Source: Gimesia algae
Lineage (GTDB): Bacteria; Planctomycetota; Planctomycetia; Planctomycetales; Planctomycetaceae
Reading direction: 5' to 3'
NCBI RefSeq assembly: GCF_007746795.1
Contig: NZ_CP036343.1
Location: forward strand, 7,321,029-7,385,028
Length of the DNA: 64,000 nt
In this document: piece by piece, positions 17,247 to 27,939 of the stretch
Numbering within the stretch: position 1 is the first letter of the stretch
How the letters are laid out: the number at the start of each line of letters is the position of its first letter
Notes under the pieces: model-generated
The model's input: the letters and a program-made list of their open reading frames with translations, nothing else
Database searches by the model: none
Told to the model about the DNA's origin: nothing
Translations under genes and position numbers: made by a program

Positions 17247-19630
17247 TGAAAGTTCTGCATCGAAAATTAATGCGGGAGTTGTTCGCGGCCAAAGGTGTGC
17301 TGGTCGCGATCATCAGCATCATTGCCGTTGGCATCGGTTGCTTTATCGCCATGTCGTCAACCTATGACAATCTTGAGTACTCCCGCCAGAGCTATTATCG
17401 ACTCTGCCAGATGGCCGACTTCTCGGTCGAGCTGAAAAAAGTTCCCGTGGGTGATCTGGCCACACTGACTGATGTGCCCGGCGTAACCAGTATTCTGCCT
17501 CGTATTGTGTTTGAAGTCACCGCTTCCCTGGAAGGTGTCGAAAAACCACTCTCCGGACAGGCGGTCTCCCTGCCTGCCCACGAAAACGCACCGATTAATC
17601 GCATTGTGATCAAGCAGGGCGGCTATTTCACCGATCAGCGTCAGGAAGAAGTCATCGTCAATGATGCATTCGCCCGCGCCCACAATCTGCATCCGGGTGA
17701 CCATATTCAGCTGATTCTGAACAATCGCCTGCAAGACCTGCTGATTGTCGGCACCGCCATCAGTTCGGAATTCGTCTACCTGATCGGACCGGGGGGGCTG
17801 GTTCCGGAACCAGAAACCTACGGCGTGTTTTACCTGAAACATGAATACGCAGAAGATGTATTTGGCTTTCAAGGTGCCGCCAATCAGATTCTGGGGCACC
17901 TGGCGCCCGAGTTTCAAAGCCCGGATCGGGTCCGTCTGATTCTCGACCAGTTGGAACTGAATCTCGACGACTACGGCGTATTCTCCACAACGCCATTGGC
18001 ACAGCAGTCATCCCACTGGTTTCTCAAAAGTGAAATTGATGGGCTCAAAGTCAGTGCAACGATCCTGCCCACCATCTTCCTGATTGTCGCTGCCCTGGCG
18101 CTGAACCTGTTAATGTCCCGCATGGCAGAACAGCAGCGGACCATCGTGGGGACCCTGAAAGCGCTGGGCTATTCCAACCAGGAAATCTTCCTGCACTTCA
18201 TCCAGTTTGGACTGCTGATCGGAATCGCGGGCGGCCTGCTGGGAATCCTGATCGGCTATTCGCTGGCCGGCGCGATGACAGCTCAGTATCGTAACTTCTT
18301 TGAATTCCCTTCTCTGGTCAACCAGATGTACCCGCGAGTCATTCTGCTGGGCATGCTGATCAGCATCTTCTTTGCCGTGCTGGGAACATTTCGCGGCGTC
18401 CGTTCGGTCGTGCGACTTTCACCGGCGGAAGCGATGCGGCCCAAACCTCCCCTGCGGGCCCGGCGGATTTTACTGGAAAAAATCCATGCATTCTGGAACG
18501 CGCTCGACTTTCGCTGGCAACTCGTGCTGCGCGACATCTTTCGCAATCGCACGCGAACACTGGGAGGTCTACTTTCAGCAACGGTCGGTGCCATGCTGCT
18601 GCTGGTGACTTTTTCCATGTACGACTCTGCCTTTGCGCTACTCAATTTTCAATATGACAAACTGCTGTTGAGCGACATCGATCTCAGTTTCAAAGACGAT
18701 CATGACTATGCTGCCCTGTTTGAATCACAGCAGCTGGCCGGCGTCGATTATGCTGAGCCTCTATTCCATATTGGTTGTACGCTCAAAAACGGGATCCACG
18801 AAAAGAAGGCCGGCATCACTGGCATCACACGGACCGCTCAGTTGACAATTCCTCGCGATACCGCGGGCAACCGCGTCGAAGTTCCAGAGACAGGAATTCT
18901 GGTCACACGCAAACTGGCCGACATTCTAAAGATTCAGGCGGGGGACTCCCTGGAAATGATTCCCGTCACCGGCGATCGTATCGCCAGGCAGGTACCCGTC
19001 ATGAAAATCATCGACAGTTACCTGGGACTTTCCGTTTATGCGAACTTTGATTACCTGAATCGAGTGATGGGGGAAACCCGGACCCTGACCAGCGTGCAGT
19101 TGAAGACGGATCCCCGCCCGGCGGTCACCCGACAGATTTATCGACAGGTCAAACAGATTCCCGCCATTCAGTCGGTTACTTCCATTCGCGATCAGAAAGA
19201 GAAACTGCAGGAAGTGCTCGTGGATCAGATGATTGTGATGATCGTAGTTGTCATCGTGTTTTCGTGCCTGATTTTCTTCGGCAGCATCCTGAATGCCTCT
19301 CTCATCTCACTTTCAGAACGACAGCAGGAAATCGCCACGCTGCGTGTGCTGGGTTATACTCCCGCGGAAGTCGGTTCGATTTTTCTGAGAGAAAGTTTTA
19401 GTGTGAACCTGCCTGGAATTCTGTTAGGGTTGCCCGCCGGTTACTGGGCATCAAAAGGCATTAACATCGCTTATGATACGGAACTGTTTCGGATGCCTTT
19501 TACCATCGACGCCATGAGTTGGGTTTATACGGTTCTGTTGGGAATAATTTTCACGCTGATCTCACACTGGCCGGTGCAGAAAGCCATCCGTAACATGGAC
19601 TGGCTCACCGCGCTCAATGTAAAGGAATAA
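17246..19630 (+). CDS. ABC transporter permease with two FtsX-like domains
   Basis: The 794-residue protein has a first membrane helix near residues 10-32, then a large periplasmic domain (about 35-270), three membrane helices (about 275-390), a second periplasmic region (about 430-670) and a last helix cluster (about 670-790). This is a duplicated FtsX-type permease similar to MacB/LolC-E relatives. The start ATG overlaps the stop of the ATPase gene, showing translational coupling. The substrate is unknown; the neighbouring HlyD-type adaptor argues for export. Confidence 0.88.
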   Translation: MKVLHRKLMRELFAAKGVLVAIISIIAVGIGCFIAMSSTYDNLEYSRQSYYRLCQMADFSVELKKVPVGDLATLTDVPGVTSILPRIVFEVTASLEGVEKPLSGQAVSLPAHENAPINRIVIKQGGYFTDQRQEEVIVNDAFARAHNLHPGDHIQLILNNRLQDLLIVGTAISSEFVYLIGPGGLVPEPETYGVFYLKHEYAEDVFGFQGAANQILGHLAPEFQSPDRVRLILDQLELNLDDYGVFSTTPLAQQSSHWFLKSEIDGLKVSATILPTIFLIVAALALNLLMSRMAEQQRTIVGTLKALGYSNQEIFLHFIQFGLLIGIAGGLLGILIGYSLAGAMTAQYRNFFEFPSLVNQMYPRVILLGMLISIFFAVLGTFRGVRSVVRLSPAEAMRPKPPLRARRILLEKIHAFWNALDFRWQLVLRDIFRNRTRTLGGLLSATVGAMLLLVTFSMYDSAFALLNFQYDKLLLSDIDLSFKDDHDYAALFESQQLAGVDYAEPLFHIGCTLKNGIHEKKAGITGITRTAQLTIPRDTAGNRVEVPETGILVTRKLADILKIQAGDSLEMIPVTGDRIARQVPVMKIIDSYLGLSVYANFDYLNRVMGETRTLTSVQLKTDPRPAVTRQIYRQVKQIPAIQSVTSIRDQKEKLQEVLVDQMIVMIVVVIVFSCLIFFGSILNASLISLSERQQEIATLRVLGYTPAEVGSIFLRESFSVNLPGILLGLPAGYWASKGINIAYDTELFRMPFTIDAMSWVYTVLLGIIFTLISHWPVQKAIRNMDWLTALNVKE

Positions 19631-19632
19631 AC

Positions 19633-20994
19633 ATGTCCCGCAAATCTATTATCATCACAGTGGTCCTGCTCATCGGACTGGGAGCCTTGTATCTCCTCTC
19701 CGATGCGCCGCTACCGGTGGATGTGACTGTTGCTGAAACGGGTGAAGTCAAGGCCTTCATTGAGGAACGGGCCAAGACCAGCCTGCCCCGCATCTATCGC
19801 ATCGCCATGCCTTTAAACGGTCGCGTGTTACCCATCACCGTGGAAGAAGATGAAAAAGTTTCTGAAGGCCAGATCGTGGCCTCCATGGATACGTCCGACC
19901 TGGATGCGGAAGTAGCCAAAGCCCAGTATCGTGTGGAGCAGTTCGCGCGGAAGATCGTCGAGCAGTCTGATACGCGACTGGAAGATAACTCGCTGGTGCA
20001 GTTTGATGAATTCCTGAAGTCGATGGATCTGACCGTGGAAGCCGCCAGTAAACAGCAGGATGCCAGTAAAGCCAAATGGCAGTACGCCCGGGATGAATTC
20101 GACCGCAAATATCAGCTCTTCAAGAGAAGTGCACTGTCGGAAAGCGAGCTCAATGAAGCCGACCTGTTTAAAAAACAGAGTGAAATCGACTATCAGAAAG
20201 ACATCTTAACCTGGCGCTCCCTGCAGGCCATCCAGAGCGCGATGCAGATCGGCAAGATCTCGATTCTGAAATACAAAGAGAAAAAAGAACTCTCGACGGC
20301 AGTTCTGCAGGAAGAACAAAAAGAAGCGCAGTCCCAACTGGATCAACTGCTGCGCGATCAGAAACGGGCGACGATGCGCAGCCCGGTGGACGGGACGATC
20401 CTGACGAGAAACTATTCCAACGAACGCACACTTGCCGCCGGTGATATTTTACTCGAAATCGGACGTCTGCAGGATCTGGAAGTCGAGGTGGATGTCCTTT
20501 CACAGTACGTCGGAGACATTCAGATCGGCTCACTCGTCGATATTGAAGGCCCCGCAATCGGCAAGCAGTCCGTGCGTGGCAAAGTCAAACGGATCTATCC
20601 CAAAGGCTTTACCAAAGTCTCTTCGCTGGGAGTCGAACAGCAGCGCGTGAAAGTGATCGTCAGCTTTGACCAGAGCTTGTGGAAGCAGTTGAAAGAACAG
20701 CAGCGGAGCCTGGGCACCGATTATCGGGTTCGGGTGAAAATCTACACGGAAATTAAACAGGATGTCGTCAAAGTTTCCCGGTCGGCACTGTTTCGCAATG
20801 CTTCCGGTCAGTGGCAGGCGTACGTGGTGCGCAACAACAAAGCGATTCTAACCGATGTAAAGACCGGCGTGATGAACGATTTTGACGCCGAAATCGAAAA
20901 GGGCATTCAGTCAGGAGAACGAGTAATTATCGCCCCCAGTATGAACCTGCAGCCGGGAGAATCCGTCGAGCCGCAGGTCATCAGGGAGCTATAA
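19633..20994 (+). CDS. HlyD/MacA-family periplasmic adaptor protein
   Basis: The 453-residue protein has an N-terminal membrane anchor (about 5-24) and a barrel-sandwich segment (about 55-90). A long coiled-coil hairpin region rich in Glu, Gln, Lys and Ala follows (about 90-245), ending in EEQKEAQSQLDQLLRDQKRATMRSPVDGTILTR. Beta-barrel and membrane-proximal segments follow. This is the classical membrane fusion protein that links an inner-membrane exporter to an outer-membrane channel. The ATG lies two bases after the permease stop. No outer-membrane factor is encoded next to it. Confidence 0.9.
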   Translation: MSRKSIIITVVLLIGLGALYLLSDAPLPVDVTVAETGEVKAFIEERAKTSLPRIYRIAMPLNGRVLPITVEEDEKVSEGQIVASMDTSDLDAEVAKAQYRVEQFARKIVEQSDTRLEDNSLVQFDEFLKSMDLTVEAASKQQDASKAKWQYARDEFDRKYQLFKRSALSESELNEADLFKKQSEIDYQKDILTWRSLQAIQSAMQIGKISILKYKEKKELSTAVLQEEQKEAQSQLDQLLRDQKRATMRSPVDGTILTRNYSNERTLAAGDILLEIGRLQDLEVEVDVLSQYVGDIQIGSLVDIEGPAIGKQSVRGKVKRIYPKGFTKVSSLGVEQQRVKVIVSFDQSLWKQLKEQQRSLGTDYRVRVKIYTEIKQDVVKVSRSALFRNASGQWQAYVVRNNKAILTDVKTGVMNDFDAEIEKGIQSGERVIIAPSMNLQPGESVEPQVIREL

Positions 20995-21018
20995 GAACAC
21001 CTCACCACGAAAGCCCGA

Positions 21019-21618
21019 TTAAAATCCGGTGCCGGCGGCACTGCTGATGGGAATCTGTCGCGGTTTTTCAGTGGATGACTTTTCCAGCACGACACTCAGG
21101 ATACCATTCTGTACCGAGGCAGTCACTTTATCCGGATCGACGGCAACCGGCATGGGAACCGATCGACGAAACTGACCGGAAGGACGCTCACTGATGCGAA
21201 CTGTCTGCCCGGCGGTGGTGGTCGTTCCCGTACTGCGGCTGCCTGTAATCGTCAGCATATTGCCAGCCAGTGTGATGTTGATTTCTTCGGCTGTCACGCC
21301 CGGCAGATCAAAGGAAACCTGCACCTCATCCTCCAGTTCCAGGATATCCACACGCGGCATCCAGACTGCTTCGTTGCCAAACAGTCCCAGTTTATCCAAC
21401 GCACGTTCCCCCTGCTCAACGGCAACGCCCAGCAGTTTGTCGAATTCGGAGCGGAGTCGATCAATGGAATTGGGGATCCCTGAAGACTCAGATTTCCGGC
21501 TCTGATCAGCTCGCGACTCTGTCTGCTGCTGCGTCTGTTCGCAGGCTTCTTCCGTAGAGCAGGTCGCTTCTTCTGTAGAAACATGCACGGGTTCGGGCTG
21601 TTGATCGTCCATCGACAT
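21019..21618 (-). CDS. Small heat-shock protein, Hsp20 family
   Basis: This is 199 residues from ATG 21618, which has GAGGAG six bases upstream; a GTG at 21666 is possible but unsupported. The first 60 residues are polar and rich in Glu and Gln. The alpha-crystallin domain runs from about 85 to 180 (WMPRVDILELEDEVQVSFDLPGV, then NGILSVVLEK), and the C-terminal IPI is the conserved IxI motif used for oligomer assembly. Hsp20 proteins hold unfolded clients for the DnaK system. It is convergent with the adaptor gene, with only 24 bases between. Its acidic N-terminus is not a standard feature. Confidence 0.92.
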   Translation of the reverse strand: MSMDDQQPEPVHVSTEEATCSTEEACEQTQQQTESRADQSRKSESSGIPNSIDRLRSEFDKLLGVAVEQGERALDKLGLFGNEAVWMPRVDILELEDEVQVSFDLPGVTAEEINITLAGNMLTITGSRSTGTTTTAGQTVRISERPSGQFRRSVPMPVAVDPDKVTASVQNGILSVVLEKSSTEKPRQIPISSAAGTGF

Positions 21619-21880
21619 CGCTGGCTCCTCTCGAGAACTTATGGTCTCGTTTATTTTTGAATACACTGTATATTTGCAGTGGATGCTGACTCAGACATAA
21701 AGCATGCTGCACCGCTGCCTGTATTGTCTCACATCTGATTCGCTCTGCCAGTGGAAATCTTGAAATTTTCCCGGCGAAAGTCACAAGCAGCACAGAAAAC
21801 ACGTCAAAGTGTCGTAATCGAAAGAAGGAACTGACTCTGTCAGACTGCCTTAAGCAGGCGCGAAGTCCCCAGAAGAATGG

Positions 21881-22114
21881 TTACTTCTCTTCGTCGCTGG
21901 GACAGGAACCAGCGGCAGACATCTGGTCGGCCTGTTTCTGTTTTTTATCTGCGATTGAGCAGCCTCCGCATTCGGAACAGCCATCCATACCTTCGAGGTT
22001 GGCAATACCGCCACAGGAGCCTTTGATACAGCGGTTACTGAAAATCACGCCGACAGCCATCCCCAGAAAAGCGATCGCAAAGATACCGAGAGCAAACAGG
22101 ACTGTAGACATCAT
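21881..22114 (-). CDS. nqrM: Na+-NQR maturation protein NqrM
   Basis: The 77-residue protein starts with [20 protein letters not shown], a membrane helix. A cysteine-rich tail follows with Cys at 29, 34, 46, 49, 52 and 71 (CIKGSCGG, then CSECGGC). NqrM is required to insert the iron centre between NqrD and NqrE. The start ATG (22114) overlaps the apbE stop codon in an ATGA junction, so the two are translationally coupled. The position at the end of nqrA-F and apbE is the standard one. Its mechanism is known mainly from Vibrio; the iron-binding role of each cysteine here is inference. Confidence 0.88.
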   Translation of the reverse strand: MMSTVLFALGIFAIAFLGMAVGVIFSNRCIKGSCGGIANLEGMDGCSECGGCSIADKKQKQADQMSAAGSCPSDEEK

Positions 22115-23190
22115 TTTTCGTTTACCTCTCCAAATATGTGTTGCCACTGCGGGGAGTATCGCTCCCTGAAGCCGGTTTCGGTTTTCACAATGAAATAAGC
22201 GGCGATTTTCCGTTCTGCACACCAATTATACCCCTCTTCGCCCCCTAATACCATCAGGCAAGTTGCAAGGGCATCACAGTTCATGCAATTTTCCCCGACG
22301 ACGGTCACCGAAGCCAGGGCATGTTTGACCGGTTGCCCCGTGCGGGGATCAATGGTATGGGAATAGCTGACGCCATCCACTTCAAAAAAATTGCGATAGT
22401 TGCCGGAAGTCGCCATCGACAGGTTGTCCAGCGGGAAGACATGCTGCACGACCCGTTGTTCGCTGATCGGCTTCTCAATCCCGACTTTCCAGGGTTGGCC
22501 CTGCTGATTGATCCCGCGGGATCGCATTTCGCCGCCGATTTCGACCAGATAGTTCTCAATTGACTTCGATTCCAGATATTCGCCTACTTCATCGACGGCA
22601 TATCCTTTGGCGATCGCTGACAGATCGAGGTACACGTCCGGAATCGTCTTCTTCAACGTCGGCGGTTGATGCTGCGTCTGAATATGGTGATACCCCACAC
22701 TCTTGCGCGCTGCTTCGATTTGACTCTTTTCCGGTATGGTTCTCTTCCCCGGATCAGGGCCGAAGTGCCATAAATTGACCAGCGGTCCCACTGTCATATC
22801 AAAGGCACCGTCACTGTCTTCGCTGAGTTTCAGCCCGGCATTCACGACTTGTACCAGCGCCGCAGAAACAGGTAACCACTCATCCGCGGTGGCCTGATTA
22901 AACTGTGACAGTTCCGACGTTTTGATATATGTCGACATCTGCTGATTGACCGTTTTCAGCAGCTGATCGACGTCCTGCTGGATCTGTTGTTTGTCGACGA
23001 CATCAGCAGTATCTGAGCAGACCGTAATATGATACGAGGTCCCCATGGTGGGCCCCTCGATCTGTAATTTCTGCAGCGATTTGGAGGCGGACGCGTTCTG
23101 CTCGGATTGGCAGGCCACGCCTGTTGTACATAACAGCAGCAACAGTGTGAGATGCCAGACCGGAACGGATTTCGTCTTAACCGAAGTCAT
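22111..23190 (-). CDS. apbE: FAD:protein FMN transferase ApbE
   Basis: From ATG 23190 the protein is 359 residues. It has a lipoprotein signal (hydrophobic [12 protein letters not shown], lipobox near TGVAC), then the ApbE core: [34 protein letters not shown] and SHTIDPRTG. ApbE attaches FMN to threonine in the SGAT motifs of NqrB and NqrC, both present in this operon. An upstream ATG at 23226 would overlap nqrF further and give no better signal peptide. It overlaps the end of nqrF by 14 bases, indicating translational coupling. Localisation is periplasmic. Confidence 0.93.
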   Translation of the reverse strand: MTSVKTKSVPVWHLTLLLLLCTTGVACQSEQNASASKSLQKLQIEGPTMGTSYHITVCSDTADVVDKQQIQQDVDQLLKTVNQQMSTYIKTSELSQFNQATADEWLPVSAALVQVVNAGLKLSEDSDGAFDMTVGPLVNLWHFGPDPGKRTIPEKSQIEAARKSVGYHHIQTQHQPPTLKKTIPDVYLDLSAIAKGYAVDEVGEYLESKSIENYLVEIGGEMRSRGINQQGQPWKVGIEKPISEQRVVQHVFPLDNLSMATSGNYRNFFEVDGVSYSHTIDPRTGQPVKHALASVTVVGENCMNCDALATCLMVLGGEEGYNWCAERKIAAYFIVKTETGFRERYSPQWQHIFGEVNEK

Positions 23191-24400
23191 CGTATCTGAT
23201 GTTCTCGGGTTCAACACCCAGATCATCCAGCATGTTTCGTACAGCGGAAAGCATCATTGGCGGACCACAGATGTAGTATTCACAGTCTTCCGGTGCAGGA
23301 TGTTTGCTCAGATATTCATTGAGGAGTACCTGGTGAATGAATCCTTCCAGTCCGGTCCAGTTATCTTCCGGCATCGGATCAGAAAGCGCGATGTGCATTT
23401 TGAAGTTCGGAAATTCTTTTTCAATTGCGCGGAACTCATCTTCATAGAACATTTCCCGCATACTGCGGGCACCATACCAGTAAGAGACTTTCCGGTGCGT
23501 TTTGCGTTCTTTGAAGAGTTCGTAGATATGCGATCGCAGCGGAGCCATACCGGCACCACCACCGATGTAGATCATTTCGGCTTCGGTGTCTGCGATGAAG
23601 AATTCCCCGTAAGGACCGGAAATCGTCACTTCATCACCGGGCTTTAAATTGAAGATATAGGAAGACATTTTACCAGGAGGTGTGCCATCGGGTGAGCGTG
23701 GTGGCGGGGAAGCGACACGCACGTTCAACATGATGATCCCTTTTTCGCCGGGATAGTTGGCCATGGAATAGGCGCGAATCGTTTCATCATCCACTTTGGA
23801 TTCAAAACGCCACAGATTGAACTTATCCCAGTCCTCTTTGTATTCATCAGGAATATCAAATTCACTGTATTTCAGATGATGCGGCGGTGCTTCGATCTGG
23901 ATGAACCCGCCAGCTTTAAAGGCAACGTCTTCGCCTTCGGGTAGTTCCAGTACCAGTTCTTTAATGAACGTGGCAACGTTGTCATTGGATTTGACTTTGC
24001 AGACCCACTTTTTGGTTTCGAAGACTTCAGGTGGTACTTCGATATCCATGTCTGTCTTGACTGGCACCTGACAGGAAAGGCGGCAACCTTCGCGGACTTC
24101 ACGGTTATTGAAGTGGGACCGTTCGGTGGCCAGAATATCGCCGCCACCGTGTAGAACTTTCACTTCACACTGGGCACAGGTTCCACCACCGCCACAGGCC
24201 GAGGACACAAAGATCTGATTTTCAGCCAGCGCATTTAAAAGTTTTCCACCCGCGGGGACTTCAATCTTTTTCTGCTCATTGACCGTGATCGTGACATTCC
24301 CGGAGGCCACCAGCTTTGATTTTGCAATCAGAATAATGGCGACCAGGGCAAGCACGATGCCCGTGAACATAATAACGCCAAAGAGAATTTCTATAACCAT
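23177..24400 (-). CDS. nqrF: Na+-translocating NADH:quinone reductase subunit F
   Basis: The 407-residue NADH-oxidising subunit has an N-terminal membrane helix (about 5-28). A plant-type ferredoxin domain follows with cluster cysteines near 69, 75, 78 and 110 ([12 protein letters not shown]), then a ferredoxin-reductase module: FAD binding with RAYSMANYP, and NADH binding with [13 protein letters not shown]. It is the electron entry point of Na+-NQR. The C-terminus RYDDFG is typical of NqrF. It lies 45 bases downstream of nqrE. Its start is the ATG at 24400, giving MVIEILFG. Confidence 0.96.
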   Translation of the reverse strand: MVIEILFGVIMFTGIVLALVAIILIAKSKLVASGNVTITVNEQKKIEVPAGGKLLNALAENQIFVSSACGGGGTCAQCEVKVLHGGGDILATERSHFNNREVREGCRLSCQVPVKTDMDIEVPPEVFETKKWVCKVKSNDNVATFIKELVLELPEGEDVAFKAGGFIQIEAPPHHLKYSEFDIPDEYKEDWDKFNLWRFESKVDDETIRAYSMANYPGEKGIIMLNVRVASPPPRSPDGTPPGKMSSYIFNLKPGDEVTISGPYGEFFIADTEAEMIYIGGGAGMAPLRSHIYELFKERKTHRKVSYWYGARSMREMFYEDEFRAIEKEFPNFKMHIALSDPMPEDNWTGLEGFIHQVLLNEYLSKHPAPEDCEYYICGPPMMLSAVRNMLDDLGVEPENIRYDDFG

Positions 24401-24445
24401 GATGAAACGTTGACCGCTCTAAAAAGTCAGTAATCTAGTGAAGTC

Positions 24446-25057
24446 TTACAGTTGGATACCGGAGAATGCCATAAAGGCCATTGCCATCAGGCCCACGGTA
24501 ATAAACGTAATACCCAGTCCGCGTAATCCCGGTGGTACGTCACTGTATTTCAGTTTTTCGCGAATGCCTGCGAGTGCCACAATCGCCAGTGCCCAGCCGA
24601 CACCGGAACCAAAACCAAACACGCAGCTTTCAGGGAAGTTGTAGTCCCGCTCAACCATGAACAGGGTCCCCCCCAGGATCGCACAGTTCACGGTAATCAG
24701 CGGGAGGAAAATCCCCAGTGAGTTGTAAAGTGCCGGAAAGTAGCGGTCCAGAGTCATTTCCAGGATCTGCACCATTGCCGCAATCACGCCGATATAGCAG
24801 ATCAGACCGACAAACGTCAGGTCCACATTCGGATAACCGGCCCAGGCCAGCGCCCCTTTCTTCAGCAGATGCTGAAAGATGATATTATTGACGGGCACGG
24901 TGATGGTCTGAATCACAACCACAGCGATCCCCAATCCCAAAGCCGTTTTTACGTTTTTGGAAACCGCCAGGAAGGTACACATCCCGAGGAAGAAGGCCAA
25001 AGCCAGATTCTCAACAAAGAGACATTTAATAAACAGGCTCAGATAATGTTCCCACAT
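24446..25057 (-). CDS. nqrE: Na+-translocating NADH:quinone reductase subunit E
   Basis: The 203-residue protein is almost wholly hydrophobic, with about six transmembrane helices. It matches NqrE ([25 protein letters not shown] at the start; [11 protein letters not shown] in the middle, carrying a conserved Cys). NqrE and NqrD form a pair with inverted topology that binds a buried iron centre. The gene is separated from nqrD by one base. Conserved length and cysteines suggest that it is functional. Confidence 0.96.
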   Translation of the reverse strand: MWEHYLSLFIKCLFVENLALAFFLGMCTFLAVSKNVKTALGLGIAVVVIQTITVPVNNIIFQHLLKKGALAWAGYPNVDLTFVGLICYIGVIAAMVQILEMTLDRYFPALYNSLGIFLPLITVNCAILGGTLFMVERDYNFPESCVFGFGSGVGWALAIVALAGIREKLKYSDVPPGLRGLGITFITVGLMAMAFMAFSGIQL

Positions 25058-25058
25058 G

Positions 25059-25682
25059 TTATGCCTCCTCCATCTGTTCGGTCTTCATTGTTCTGAGAAT
25101 CCAGATTGCAAAACCGATAATAAAAAATGCGCTGGGGGGCAGTAACATCAGGCCATTGGCATCATACCAGCCACCGTCACGACTTAGTTTCAAAAGTTGA
25201 ATTCCAAACAGGCTACCGGAACCGAAGAGTTCGCGGAAGAAGGCCACCAGCATCAGGACTGCTGAATAACCCAGGCCGTTGCCGATCCCGTCCAGAAAGC
25301 TGATGCCGGGTTCGTTTTTCATCGCGAAACCTTCAGCACGACCCATTACGATACAGTTGGTGATAATCAGGCCGACGAACACAGAGAGCTGCTTGCTGAT
25401 TCCGAACGCGAATGCTTTCAGGAACTGGTCGACCAGAATCACCAGCGACGCGATGACGGTCATCTGCACGATGATCCGGATGCTGCTGGGGATCTGCAGT
25501 CGAATCGAAGCGACCGCCGCATTCGAGCAGGCCGTCACCAGAGTGACCGCAATACTCATCACCAGAGCCGTTTCCATTTTGGTAGTCACCGCTAAAGCTG
25601 AACAGATTCCCAGAATCTGCAAAGCAATGGGATTGTTATTCAAAATGGGCCCGATCAGGACATCTTTTTGTTTTGAATTCAT
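25059..25682 (-). CDS. nqrD: Na+-translocating NADH:quinone reductase subunit D
   Basis: The 207-residue integral membrane protein (about six helices) contains the NqrD-type segments [20 protein letters not shown] and [15 protein letters not shown], each with a conserved Cys close to the iron centre shared with NqrE. It starts [14 protein letters not shown], a typical NqrD N-terminus. It sits two bases downstream of nqrC and one base upstream of nqrE, within the operon. Confidence 0.96.
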   Translation of the reverse strand: MNSKQKDVLIGPILNNNPIALQILGICSALAVTTKMETALVMSIAVTLVTACSNAAVASIRLQIPSSIRIIVQMTVIASLVILVDQFLKAFAFGISKQLSVFVGLIITNCIVMGRAEGFAMKNEPGISFLDGIGNGLGYSAVLMLVAFFRELFGSGSLFGIQLLKLSRDGGWYDANGLMLLPPSAFFIIGFAIWILRTMKTEQMEEA

Positions 25683-25684
25683 TG

Positions 25685-26485
25685 TTATTTTTCCTCCTTT
25701 TCTCGAACGCGTTCGAGATAAGGCTTAAACCCTAAATCACCCAGCCAGAACTCCAGCAGGTGTGTGACGCCGCGCGAAGTAATTGTCGCTCCGGACAGGC
25801 CATCGACTTCATGAATGGCATTTGGAGACTCCGGATTAACCGTTCCCTTAATCACTTCGAGATCAGGCTGAAAGTCGTTCTGGTAGGCTTCTTTGCCAAT
25901 CCATTGTGATTTCCACTTGGGGTTATCGACTTCACCACCCAACCCCGGTGTTTCGCCATGCTCATAGAAGGTCAGACCGGCGACAGTAGACAGGTCTGTT
26001 TCAAGAGCCAGAAAGCCCCAGAGTGTTGACCAGAGCCCCTTGCCCCGAATCGGCAATACATATTGTGACAGTTTTCCATTCTCATCATTGATGAGATACA
26101 CCCAGGAATAGTTTTCGCGGCGTTTAATACCGGCCAGATCCTGCGCGGAATCCAGTTTCATACTCATCTTGGGATTATCGGCAGCGGCCTTCTGGTCATA
26201 TTCTTGCGGATCAGGAAACAGGGCTTTGTCGTCAGTGACGACTTCACCAGTGTTCAGATCGACAATAATGCCTTTGACCCGCTCATCGTAAATTTTTCGA
26301 ACATCAGCTCCATCCCCGGGCTTAATCAGACCGGCTGCGGAGAGAATGTTTTTTTTACGCTCATTTTCTTTATTCAGATCCTGGCGACCGCGCAATCCGA
26401 CCGCGGCCCCGGAAACGAGAATTGAACAGACCACACATAATGCGGCCGACACCATAAATGTGAATCCTATTGAATCACGCGACAT
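25685..26485 (-). CDS. nqrC: Na+-translocating NADH:quinone reductase subunit C
   Basis: From ATG 26485 the protein has 266 residues: a single N-terminal helix followed by a periplasmic FMN-binding domain. The motif [13 protein letters not shown] holds the Thr that receives FMN by a phosphoester bond, the substrate of ApbE. An ATG at 26533 would add 16 residues and overlap nqrB by 59 bases. [14 protein letters not shown] is the normal NqrC start and overlaps nqrB by 11 bases. The tail [19 protein letters not shown] is longer and more charged than the bare family end. Confidence 0.94.
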   Translation of the reverse strand: MSRDSIGFTFMVSAALCVVCSILVSGAAVGLRGRQDLNKENERKKNILSAAGLIKPGDGADVRKIYDERVKGIIVDLNTGEVVTDDKALFPDPQEYDQKAAADNPKMSMKLDSAQDLAGIKRRENYSWVYLINDENGKLSQYVLPIRGKGLWSTLWGFLALETDLSTVAGLTFYEHGETPGLGGEVDNPKWKSQWIGKEAYQNDFQPDLEVIKGTVNPESPNAIHEVDGLSGATITSRGVTHLLEFWLGDLGFKPYLERVREKEEK

Positions 26486-27719
26486 TTCGCGCCAACCTTC
26501 TTTTAATGTTTGCTTGAACAACGTAGTAGTCAATCAGAGGTGCAAAGACATTCCCGAACAGAATGGCCAGCATAATACCCTCTGGATACGCCGGATTGAC
26601 AACCCGAACCAGGATCGTCATACCACCAATCAAAATTCCATAATACCAGCGACCGATATCGGTCATCGCTGCGGATACCGGATCAGTTGCCATAAAGACC
26701 AGACCAAAGGCCAGTCCTCCAACCACCAGATGCCATTGTGGCGGCATCGCGAACATGGCATTTGTATTACTGCCGATCATATACAGCAGCAGTGAGAGAC
26801 CCATTGAACCAACGAGCACGCCTGCCATCACCCGCCAGGATCCGATACCAGCCAGAATCAGGAAAACGGCGCCCAGCAGGCAGGCAAATGTGGAAGTTTC
26901 TCCCATCGAGCCCTGAATCTGTCCCATGAAGGCCTGCATCCAGGAGATTCCCAGCCCACCATCAGCGACTGAATCGGTCACCGCTTTCATGCCCACTTCG
27001 GGAGTCGCGACTGCCATCTGGCCAAGTGAAGTGGCACCACTGAAGCCATCGACGGCGGTCCAGACAGTGTCTCCCACAATCTGAGCCGGATAAGCGAAGT
27101 ATAAAAACGCACGTGCGGTTAATGCCGGGTTGAGGAAGTTCTTACCGGTTCCCCCGAAGATCTCTTTACCGACGACCACACCAAAGCTGATGCCCAAAGC
27201 GACCTGCCAGAGCGGAATTGTCGGAGGCAGCGTCAGCGGAAACAACATCCCGGTGACCAGGAAGCCTTCGTTGATTTCATGGCGGCGAATGATACAGAAC
27301 AGGCCTTCCCAGGCACCACCGACGGCCATACAGACAATATAGACCGGCAGGAAGTAGAGGGCACCGTGAACCAGGTTGGAAACCAGGCTGCTGGCCGCGG
27401 GAGCCACGCCGATCGCTGACATGATGGAGCCACGCCAGCCGGGTACCGTGTCAATTCCCATGGCACTCATCGCCGCATTTGCCTGATAGCCCGTGTTGTA
27501 CAGCGCCATAAAGACACACGGGAGCAAGGCCACGATCACCATACTCATCATGCGTTTCAGATCGATCGAATCACGCACATGTGATGCTTCGTGGGTCACT
27601 TCACCCGGAGTATACAGAAACGTATCTTGCGCTTCATAGAGTGGGTAAAGCTTCTCGAACTTACCCCCTTTATCGAAGAGGGGGTGTACTTTATCAAGAA
27701 GATTTCGTAACGGCTTCAT
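26475..27719 (-). CDS. nqrB: Na+-translocating NADH:quinone reductase subunit B
   Basis: The protein is 414 residues from ATG 27719 ([15 protein letters not shown], typical of NqrB); an upstream ATG would add 21 atypical residues. It is polytopic, with about ten membrane helices. [13 protein letters not shown] carries the FMN-accepting Thr in an SGAT motif, and [22 protein letters not shown] is a highly conserved loop. NqrB carries FMN and riboflavin and is central to the Na+ channel. It follows nqrA after about 220 bases and overlaps nqrC by 11 bases. Confidence 0.96.
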   Translation of the reverse strand: MKPLRNLLDKVHPLFDKGGKFEKLYPLYEAQDTFLYTPGEVTHEASHVRDSIDLKRMMSMVIVALLPCVFMALYNTGYQANAAMSAMGIDTVPGWRGSIMSAIGVAPAASSLVSNLVHGALYFLPVYIVCMAVGGAWEGLFCIIRRHEINEGFLVTGMLFPLTLPPTIPLWQVALGISFGVVVGKEIFGGTGKNFLNPALTARAFLYFAYPAQIVGDTVWTAVDGFSGATSLGQMAVATPEVGMKAVTDSVADGGLGISWMQAFMGQIQGSMGETSTFACLLGAVFLILAGIGSWRVMAGVLVGSMGLSLLLYMIGSNTNAMFAMPPQWHLVVGGLAFGLVFMATDPVSAAMTDIGRWYYGILIGGMTILVRVVNPAYPEGIMLAILFGNVFAPLIDYYVVQANIKRRLARNVA

Positions 27720-27939
27720 TTCGTGGTTTATCTTTCTTGTTTGATGCCCCCGAAACACAGTCTGCCAGGACACCACCGGCATTGACTATTTATCGATTGT
27801 CAAAAGAAGCGAACTGGCTTCACACATGACAACTGGGGTTTACGTCTTTCAATAATTTTTTATCGATCAGGCAAACAGTCACTCACCTGAAGGCCAGCTC
27901 ATCCCAGTCCTGACGGCCCCTTCCCGGGGAGATCTGGAC

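Noticed and set aside
21664..21681. Inverted repeat CACTG/CAGTG upstream of hsp20
   Set aside because: Arms of five bases are too short to separate from chance, and it does not match the CIRCE or HAIR consensus.
23045..23647. Open frame on the plus strand (200 codons)
   Set aside because: Antisense to apbE and nqrF, both well supported; no ribosome site or known motif.
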